DNA from: Agelas oroides
Lineage: Eukaryota > Porifera > Demospongiae > Agelasida > Agelasidae
DNA length: 64,000 bases
Direction: 5' to 3'
NCBI GenBank assembly: GCA_949130485.1
Contig: OX422201.1
Span: 1,304,016 to 1,368,015, forward strand
Of the stretch, positions 56,801 to 64,000 are shown piece after piece. The notes beneath the pieces were generated by a model. It worked only from the letters and a program-made list of their open reading frames with translations, was not told where the DNA came from and searched no databases. A program made the translations under genes and the position numbers. Every line of letters starts with the position of its first letter. Position 1 is the stretch's first letter.

Positions 56801-59800
56801 ATAAAGCAAGGAGGAAAGCTCTGAAAATGCAGCCATACTGTGTTCAACAGCCTATGCATTGCTATAGACTGAAGTCATTGCCACATACCAGAAACTATAT
56901 CTACCATCATAAATTATTTTCCCCCCTCTGGGGGTGTGTGTACACAATGAGATTATTACTCGCTTTCATGTGAATATTGTGTTTACACATACTAGACCAC
57001 AACCATTCAGAAGCCAGGCCATTGCAAAAGCTTTTGAGCAACAAAAGGACCAGCACAACTCAGGGGCAGACCCAGCAGTAACAGCATACCATACTCACAC
57101 ATTGTTAAGCACATGCGCTTGTATCTCCACAAGAAGGAAATGAATGCCTAACAGCGAAATGTGCCTAACAGCACGCTGTTAAACGTATAAGCTCATAATT
57201 ATCTCCACAGGAAGGGAGTGAGTGCCTTACAGCAAAATGCGTCTAAACAAGCGTGGTGCATTCAGTGTGTGCTTTATTTAGAGTCACACAGCAACCACAT
57301 GTAAACCAGTGCTCAATAACAAATATGCGCTTATAAGTGAAATGCACTTAACAACCCATGAAACCAATGCGGAGAACCCATACTACTTCATTCTGTTGCA
57401 TCGTGTCCACTAACTTAAAATCACACCGTTTTTTCCCATGCATACCATGGTATGCACTATGCACATAACACATGTAGCTGGTGCTGAATGCCTCAGTCCC
57501 ACACCTGGCAGCCACTCAGTAAGCACCATCAGAACTCCCATAGCGAGAAAGAGGGGGACATTTCCAGTTCAATAATCTCGATGGTTTGTAATCTTACACG
57601 ATCCGTATACTAATTCTTTTACTTATAGGGAAGACTAGGAGAACTACTGGTTCTACTCACTTTCACTGAGCTCCTAACAAATCAAGCCCCTGGAACTGGA
57701 ATACAAGGCATGACAACTGCTGCAAACATCACAAAAAGCGAGAAAAGGCGGTGCAGAATTTGCTAACTCAGATTTCCTTTAGCGAATAACTAGCCTAGTT
57801 ACTGTACTAGCTGACACTCATTTTTATCATTTTTCTCATACTGTGCCTACCCGTCTTTTTCTGTTACATCGAGGTTCTAAATGTCTTATTTATGACTGTT
57901 CTAGCCCAAATACACCTAGCTGTAACCATAAATATTTTAGGAAAAAATGGGCCAAAGTACCGATGAAAATAAGCTTCAGCGGAGTTTATAAGTACAAATT
58001 TTGGCATGGTGCACACGCGCACGACCACGATCTTTGAACGGTTGCAGTGCTGCAGCTGTATCGAGGCTGAGTATAACTCCAGAAACAATGATCGACAGTA
58101 AGTTTCTCTGTTACATAAATAAAGTATGACAGATAATTGATAATTTCAGATAATTTAGATAATTGCGTTAATTACGGTATGTCCGCTTGCCAGTGCATCA
58201 TTTCTGGCCAGTTAGTGGTTGACCAAAAAATTATCTCCATTAGGAGAGAACCTATGCAGAGTGGTTTTCTCAGTCTCAATGCTTAGATCATCTTGCATCA
58301 CGTTGGGAAATAGAGAGGTTCAAGTGTTTTGAGGCAAGAATAAAGGAAAGTTAAAATATGCAGTAGATATAGAGGATTGTGAAGGCTGATAGTTGTCTGG
58401 TTGTCATAGCTCAGTGGCAGAGCACTGGCAGCTCAAGGCAGGTGTCTTGGGTTTGATTCCCGGCAACTGGCCGGTCTTTTCATTTTCCTTTCTTTCCACC
58501 TCTAAATCCCAACACGAGGCAAGATGTTCTAAGCAATGCATGTCCTGTCGGGTGTTGTCACTATGTGTGTACAAGGACACATAGTGATTAAGCAATCGGT
58601 TCTGGCAGTCAGTCAGTCAGTCAGCAAAAATATTGTTCAAACAGGTGGATGGCTTTACAACTCATACACATGACAATTAGAGATGTGTTCCAGAAAACCA
58701 CTGAAGTAGTTCTATTCATGTCTTCATGTGTGTCAAAGTAACCCGACAACAAATTTGTATCTGGTACCATTATTTTGAAAGTAGCTAGCTGGCAGAATAG
58801 CTGCACTCTTAGCTACATCTGAGCTGCCTCAAGTAAGGACTATGCAAGACAAAAAAGACAGGCTGATAGCAGACAGCAGAGAGCAGCAGAGCTTGAAATA
58901 AGCTGCCAGGTTACTCTTTACATACTTCTGGTCTGCTTTTGGCGTGTTGTGGTGCTCAGTAGGGATCATATATGAATGACAAGCTAGGTTGCTGCTGCTG
59001 CTGCAAAAAAAAAATCTGGTAGAAACATGGGGTTTATTGGTAATAGTACAGTATATGTCTTACATTTGCGAGGCAGATTTGTTGTTAATCAGATTCTTTC
59101 ACAAAGCAGTAAACTTTTTCTTCAAAGTGGTGGAAGGCTTCTTTCAAATACTTGGAAAGCCCAGTACCTACTCGTACATACTTTTCCAAGAATCTACAGC
59201 AGTGCTTCACTTTGGTCTTTCAGAGTTTCATTTTTAAGCCTTCTGGAGTTTCATTTATGCGTTCTGGAGTGGTGAAGCTGTGGTGCAGTAGTGGAAATGG
59301 TTTTCAAAGTACAGCGTCATGTGTGTAGATGCATACTTGTGTAGATGTGTTTTGCTGGCCTTCCTCTACCTATAGTGAACGTTTGATGGATAAACAATCA
59401 CAAACGGCTAGTTTATTAATTTGAAAGTAATGTAGTCTCGTACCTATCCTCCCATATGACTGGAAGCTGGGAATGAGACTAGACAAATGTGAGTGACTCT
59501 CAAGTAATCACAACCTGTAGGACCTGCAAACAATGACTATCAAAGCTCCTTATCTTAAAAACACCTGAGGCTCTTGTGCGCTAGAAATAGTAATGAACTA
59601 GTTCCAAAGGCATCATTGTGGCATGCTCTTTCTCTTTCTTCCACCAATATGTGATCCGCCGATTCTTTCCATTTCTTTTTTCCACATGGTATGTAACAAG
59701 TGCTAAATGTTCATGGGAGACTTGGCACCAGATAAAAGTTGGTAATATATGATTTGACAGCTTGACACACTTTCAGATCTCCTCCTTGTCCCTCTCTCCC

Positions 59801-61387
59801 TCAGTATCTATGAAAATGTTAGCTCTAGTACCCCACATTTACTCACTGCATATGTATACAGTATTCACATACCTTCACCCATTTCATAAGTCAGTGAGGA
59901 TTTGCTATATATCTTTACTATAAAGATCCTCCTCCAAATTCACACATCCTACTTATCTTCAACACACCTACACCTATTGTATTACAAAACATATGGGACT
60001 TGTTGAGCTAAACCTGGCACATCCCTCATTTTAAAAGATATCGAGATAAAACCAGATATCTCATTAGCAGCTTTTGATCTTATCACAGAGCAAATTTCAA
60101 AGTGATCAGGCATTTGGTTCCTAAGATACCACCTGAATAATGATGCTACAGTATGTTGGTATTTCATCTTTGTTAAGAGTATCGGCTCTAATTGCAGTGT
60201 TATCAATTATTTTTGCCGGACACCTTAGCATGAGGCACATAAACGTGCGGGCGTGGCGGGCGTTGGTGGGGTCTTTGTCTGAGGTTGTGCTTGTATGTGT
60301 GTATGTATGTATGTATGTATGTATGTCCGTAACAGGTTTATGCTTGAAGTACACAAGGTTTACGTGCCCCACTGCCACATGTGCCCTGTTTGTGGCATGT
60401 TGCGGCAAAGACAATGACAAGCTAAGAGGGCCATTTACTAAGACAGTTAGTTACCTTTAAGTTACTGCATGATAGAAAATTCACAAGATGACAGGAGACT
60501 TGTGTGCTAGCAGACGAGTGATACATTTCTCATTGGTAAGTGATACACTTCTCGTAACTGCCATGTCCATGAGCTCAAGGCAGTATCAGTTCTGTGTGGC
60601 CAGACCCAACCCAAAGTCTGCCCACACAAGACTACGGCTGGCCAGTGTTGTTGTAGAGAGACTCCTCAACGAAGGTACGCTTGCTGACTTCTCAATGTTC
60701 CTCCGCATGCTAGACTGTGTTATCTTCCCACTATCACTTACAAAGACCGACTAAGCTGTTTCCATATCTGCGTGAGGCACGATGCGCCTGTGTATACCTA
60801 GTTTTAAGCATAGTTGGAATAGTGAACTTATTCGAGAGGCCACATCACAGTAACTATGTACAAGGTATGAAATGCTTACAACATCTTTCCTTGCGCTGGA
60901 AATAGAGAGATTTAGATGTACATAGAGGATTGTGAGGGCTAGTGGTTGTCTGGCGGCTCAAGCCAGGTGTCCTGGGTTCAATACCCAGTGACTGCCACCT
61001 TTTCACTTCCCTCTATTTTCACCTCTTAATCTCTTTACTAAGGTGTTAAGTGGTGGAGAAGTATAGCAGATAATATTATGAATATGCACTTACATATCCG
61101 AACTGATCCAAGTGGTTGTTGGTGAGTTTCAACTTCTGAAACGAAATGAGCTGTTTCTCCCAAACTGATCCTGTTGCTGGGCTGTCTGGATGGATGTATA
61201 ATCTTCCAGCCAATGCCGGCTCTGCCTTGCCTGTAACTACCCATTCAGAGTCATGGAATTTGTATCTATTATCTCCAATGGGAACAATATCCATAACTAC
61301 GATGTACTTTGCATTTTGTTCTAGGCCAGCTACACTCAACTTGATAACTGGAAACATTCTCCTGTGTGTGTGTGTGTGTGTGTATGT

Positions 61388-61484
<97 letters not shown>

Positions 61485-62554
61485 TGCGTGCATGTGTGTG
61501 TGTGTGTGCATGTGTCCATGTGTGTGTATGTGTGTGTGTGTATGTTAGGTATGGTGCTATTCAGTTCCCCTTAGTTGGGTTGCTCAAATAATTTGCAAAG
61601 CACTTTCCCCTCCCTTTTAACAAAGTAGGTTGCACATATTTTCCCTAAAAAGTTCTTAAGATGAGGCAATATGGTATCTCTACACTTGATCAAGTAATTG
61701 AGCCTTCAGTAAACCAGTTTCAAGTTGCTTTATGAATCTATACATCTGGTTCTTCATTCTGTGACAACCATGAGAAGAATTTGATCTCTATTATTAAACA
61801 TCACTGTATATAGTCTTTCAACCCTAGCATAATAATATACCCGACCTTTGACCTTTTACACTACTTAGCTATCTGATTTGGTAATAGCCATCTACTATAG
61901 GGTTAAACTCCAAGCAGTATTCAGAAACTATTCATGCCACTATTGGAACTACAACTGAGGTAACCCTTTTGGGTTAAATCAACCTAAAGTCACAAGCTAG
62001 GAAGTTTGTTGGCAACTTGGAGCACAGGACAGGACAGAACATAGCCTCAACAACCCCCACCCCACTCCAGTGTAAAAAAGAAAAAGTAGTTATACTGTAC
62101 ATAGATTTTCAGTCTGTACACATAGGCTAGGCTAGGGATTGGTACTCCTTTACTCTGTATGGCAGTCCCTAAAATTAGTCATACACTTCCTATGTGATTA
62201 GCCATTGGTGCATGAACAATCAATGAACCACATCTCCCTGATAAAAGAAAAGGCAGGCCTAGATGCTGTGCAACATCACCCACTGTGCCGGGCGCATGCA
62301 TACAATATGGAACTCTAGTTACTTGGTACAACAACATGGATCATGGGAGACCTACAGCATTGTCACACCAGAATACATGCATGCATACCTGCCAGCTTTT
62401 GTGATTATCATCTCTGTTGTTTCCCGATGAAACTTTGCCCACAGGTCTCTATTGTGCAACGTTACTGTGATCCCACTAGGAGAAACGGATTCACCGGTTG
62501 TTGCGTAGTTGGTCACAACGGCGCCAGTCTCTGGTATAGTGAAAGAAGTTGCTT
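47806..62554 (-). CDS. T-box transcription factor, Tbx4/5-like by inspection (5' exon(s) not identified)
   Basis: Six exons (62389-62554, 61094-61361, 52084-52245, 51913-51986, 51541-51704, 47806-48335) join in frame. The DNA-binding T-box runs from [14 protein letters not shown] and [14 protein letters not shown] through [79 protein letters not shown] to [12 protein letters not shown]. These include the contacts expected for dimerisation and DNA binding. The 240-residue C-terminus is Ser/Pro/Gln-rich, likely a transactivation region, ending RQWNSPNFP. Choice of Tbx4/5 rests on NNHLD-FG, the MFP-start and the [11 protein letters not shown] end; Tbx1 or Tbx2 types were judged less similar, but a tree is required. 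The first visible exon starts in phase 1, so an upstream start exon lies beyond 62554 or outside the window. The intron 52246-61093 is 8.8 kb and full of repeats. Confidence 0.9.
48529..49003. mobile_element. MITE, TAGCCTC family, with long terminal inverted repeats
   Basis: The left end tagcctcgtccccaggccctgc...aattgggaa...gggcctggtcacacttgcaa is mirrored by ttgcaagtatgaccaggccc...ggcagggcctggggacgaggcta at the right. Arms are about 80 bp. No transposase. It is in the T-box intron between exons 51541-51704 and 47806-48335. Confidence 0.85.
49166..49868. mobile_element. Inverted-repeat element with ACC(G/A)TATAGTGGGAAATTTT ends
   Basis: The left end is accatatagtgggaaatttt and the right end aaaatttcccactatacggt. 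Several AAATTTTCG motifs lie inside. It encloses the HIRAN-like remnant at 49320-49620. Transposase is not recognised. Confidence 0.6.
49320..49620 (+). pseudogene. HIRAN-like domain remnant inside a transposon
   Basis: Pieces in two frames read [14 protein letters not shown], then [29 protein letters not shown] and a GSITCCVTG end. This resembles the HIRAN-type DNA-end-binding domain found in repeat-associated and host proteins (YH-Y-D-W ... P ... D..AVAV ... GH-P). A TAA and a frame change interrupt it. The assignment is by memory of the pattern. Confidence 0.5.
49884..50040 (+). pseudogene. Second HIRAN-like remnant
   Basis: The frame reads [19 protein letters not shown], then [18 protein letters not shown] and TIVGHAL, parallel to the first remnant 560 bp upstream but truncated after about 50 residues. 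Confidence 0.5.
50540..51104. mobile_element. MITE, TAGCCTC family, variant with TAGTCTCGTGCCCAGC ends
   Basis: The left arm tagtctcgtgcccagctgtc...ccggcggagaacgtctggtggtttgacttgaatttcttgtcac is mirrored on the right (gtgacaagaaattcaagtca...gctgggcacaagacta). Arms are about 80 bp. The interior has no coding frame. Confidence 0.85.
52652..53208. repeat. 76-bp inverted repeat interlocked with a larger foldback
   Basis: 52652-52727 (cgtacaccaatgacagctca...) and 53133-53208 are inverse copies with two differences. They include a palindromic TCAGCGCTAGCGCTAC core. The pair overlaps the foldback 52730-53620. Confidence 0.85.
52730..53620. mobile_element. Foldback element of the TAGCCTC family, roughly 370-bp arms
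   Basis: The arms 52730-53110 and 53260-53620 are inverted near-copies, beginning tagcctcgtccccaggccac and ending gtggcctggggacaaggcta. Shared interior blocks include CTCGCAGCCGTGGAGAAAAATCGGGAGAAGGCC, GCCTAGGCGTTTTGCCAACAGC and the GTCGACTGAGGAAAACAGC block (positions about 52764, 52931 and 53027). It could form a very long hairpin if transcribed in the T-box intron. Confidence 0.85.
53621..55840. other. T-box intron sequence, no confident gene
   Basis: Near 53670-53745 is an end of a TIR element (ctgaacatttcagtcatccaaacac ... gataagtgatttcctactgta), also seen as a fragment at 17886-17960. A 103-codon + frame at 54126-54437 has no recognised family. Confidence 0.45.
55848..56466. repeat. 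210-bp direct duplication separated by about 200 bp
   Basis: 55848-56055 and 56262-56466 are near-identical (tagagcaatgatcgagagat ... tatagccaggattctg), differing at a handful of bases. No coding content was recognised. Confidence 0.88.
58385..58624 (+). mobile_element. tRNA-derived SINE
   Basis: The head has a tRNA A box (TAGCTCAGTGGCAGAGC) and B box (GGGTTTGATTCCC), with a weak acceptor pairing GGTTGTC / GGCAACT. The anticodon arm has a mismatch and the loop lacks U33, so it is not a working tRNA. A tRNA-unrelated body follows and a short (CAGT)n tail ends it. Confidence 0.72.
60296..60328. repeat. (GTAT)n microsatellite
   Basis: About seven tgta/gtat units in the T-box intron. Confidence 0.9.
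60905..61030 (+). mobile_element. Second, internally deleted copy of the SINE
   Basis: It shares agaggattgtga-ggct, ggttgtctgg, ggctcaa-ccaggtgtc-tgggtt, the B box and the ttttca-tt-cctct tail with the copy at 58385, but the A-box segment is missing. It ends 64 bp from T-box exon 61094-61361. Confidence 0.68.
61363..61545. repeat. (TG)n microsatellite forming the 3' end of a T-box intron
   Basis: About 180 bp of TG with a few TATG and CGTG interruptions. Read on the minus strand it is (CA)n ending CACACAG immediately before T-box exon 61094-61361. Confidence 0.97.
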
Positions 62555-63769
62555 CTGTGGAGTACAAAAGGTAATACATAAACGGTAGATTCTAATTTGG
62601 TATCAATTTGGTATCATGTAATTACGGTAGATTCTAATTTGGTATCAATTTGGTATCATGTAATTGTCTTGCTTGAGCAGTGATTTGTAAGTGCATATTC
62701 AGCACCAAACAGAGATGAATTGACTTTATTCACACAGAAACATATAGGATGACTTCATGTAGCCTCCCACCCAGGCTCATAGGGGAAAGGAGAGAGAAAA
62801 AAAGAGCCACTGTTTGCACATGCACATAATTGTCTAAAATAGCAAATAGACATCCAGATACTTGATTATGTGACATGGTGTATTACTATATAGCTACACA
62901 TGTATAACTACCAGCAAAGGAGCTATGTCTGCAAAACAACTATACTAAAACTAGTGCTATACTGCCCTAATTCACTGTTGACTGTTGCTAACTTACAGTC
63001 CATGAACAGCAGCAATGCTTAGTACAGAGACTTTCCAGTCAATAGTCATATATACATATATACATATATGCCTCTGCTCTTGTAAGCAGCTGAAATGGAG
63101 GGCTACTTGTTCTGACTTGAAGCTTATTAGTCACTGGGGAACACAGGAGGGTGGATGGTATGGCATAGCGACAGAACAGGTTATGACATCACGGTTGTAC
63201 AGACTTCCTGATTTTTAAAATTATGGGAAATCACTGGGTCAGTCAACATGTCTTACTCTTTGTTATTATAGCACTAATACACCTTTAACGAGTCAAACAA
63301 TACCCTCTACTGACCCTATTTTGACCCTAGCGTGATTCCATGGATAACAATGCCTTTTCAATGTACCTAGTTGAGGCTTGGCTCTGCTCTCCTGGACTGC
63401 TAAATGTGGTGATAACACATTTTGGGCCATATACATATTTGGAGTCATGACACAAAGCATAAGTTCTCAAAAAATAGCTGGTAGTATAGTGCTGAATGAA
63501 ATTGCGAGTACATCCGTGAGAAATATTGCGACATAATGCTAGATTGAGGAGCATAATAGGGAGTGGTTAGGAGCATTGGTGAAAAATACAATGGGGAAAT
63601 TTGTAAGCACAATGTAGAAGAGCCTACAAGCAGTAGATTGTTTGGCTAACAAGTTGTACCAAATGCAGTCATTCGTAAGTGGGCAGTCTAGAGGCATAAG
63701 AGGTTGGTGACCACACACATCCAGCCATTAGTCCTTTGCGGACAGCTGAACTTCACACTCATACCATGA
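62555..63769. other. Presumed first T-box intron or 5' flank; no exon found
   Basis: AT-rich with a 48-bp tandem duplication near 62586-62662 (attacggtagattctaatttggtatc) and part of the TAGCCTC family near 62761. No start exon in the correct phase was recognised. Confidence 0.5.
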
Positions 63770-63775
63770 ACCAAG

Positions 63776-64000
63776 CTCTGTCTGTAATGCATTCCCCATC
63801 TCCCCGGTCACCCCAGGCCGAAAGTGTCTTTGAGCAGTCTGGCTTGTCTGTAATGCATTCCCCATCTCCCCGGTCACCCCAGGCCGAAAGTGTCTTGAGC
63901 AGTCTGGCTTGTCTGTAATGCATTCCCCATCTCCCCGGTCACCCCAGGCCGAAAGTGTCTTTGAGCAGTCTGGCTTGTCTGTAATGCATTCCCCATGGTC
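63776..64000. repeat. 65-66 bp tandem repeat running off the window
   Basis: At least 3.3 copies start with tctgtaatgcattccccatc at about 63780, 63846, 63911 and 63976. Units alternate between 65 and 66 bp, so an open frame does not continue through all copies and a coding role is unlikely. Confidence 0.92.

Noticed and set aside
58393-58470. Functional tRNA gene
   Set aside because: A and B boxes are present, but the anticodon stem has a mismatch, U33 is missing and a second copy shares non-tRNA flanks; it is a SINE head.
61076-61591. Long TH/CV dipeptide frames
   Set aside because: Translations of the (TG)n microsatellite; only 61094-61361 on the minus strand is real T-box coding sequence.
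63736-63918. Pro/Ser-rich repeat protein over the terminal minisatellite
   Set aside because: Repeat units are 65 or 66 bp, so the frame is not kept through successive copies.

Overview
This is eukaryotic DNA with genes split into many short exons (canonical GT-AG introns of about 50 bp to 9 kb), vertebrate-type TTAGGG telomere repeats, abundant small inverted-repeat transposons and animal gene families (T-box factor, FANCJ helicase, SLC13 transporter, EMI/EGF/FN3 and SRCR receptors, a DOMON domain). A metazoan is certain. The repertoire of multidomain receptors with tyrosine-rich tails, the compact genes and the DIRS-type retrotransposon point to an early-branching animal, most likely a sponge; that placement is inference.

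Layout. 1-1425 (+): last two exons of a single-pass receptor. 4012-5473 (+): signal peptide plus DOMON domain, the start of a dopamine-beta-hydroxylase-like gene whose remainder is missing. 5639-10684 (+): a DIRS retrotransposon with open gag-like, reverse transcriptase/RNase H and tyrosine-recombinase frames and a recognisable internal complementary region. 10855-12716 (+): FN3, juxtamembrane module, membrane segment and tail of a second receptor related to the first. 13361-28072 (-): a 32-exon FANCJ/BRIP1 helicase gene, all exon phases compatible, with an intronic tRNA-Ala(TGC) gene, several repeats and an unusual C-terminal cysteine-containing domain. 28073-32322: repeat-rich intergenic DNA with an interstitial telomere array and a 91-bp perfect inverted repeat. 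32323-36831 (+): SLC13-type sodium/carboxylate cotransporter. 38419-40488 (-): small two-SRCR membrane protein. 40930-42538: two decayed copies of the neighbouring genes. 42780-46943 (-): a 787-residue EMI-EGF-FN3 receptor with an NPxY-rich tail. 47806-62554 and upstream (-): a T-box transcription factor (closest to Tbx4/5 by eye) whose 8.8-kb intron is packed with repeats. 63770-64000: start of a tandem repeat.

How it fits together. Three receptor loci (window start, 10.8 kb, 42.8 kb) share the order FN3, short FQL-containing exon, juxtamembrane module with a conserved Trp and Cys pattern, TM, tyrosine-motif tail; two of them share the same intron phases. They look like one lineage-expanded receptor family. 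The SRCR gene and the EMI receptor form a second cluster that has duplicated and partly decayed. FANCJ, SLC13 and the T-box gene are ordinary single-copy-type genes between them. Exon boundaries were derived by hand from splice signals and reading-frame continuity, without transcripts.
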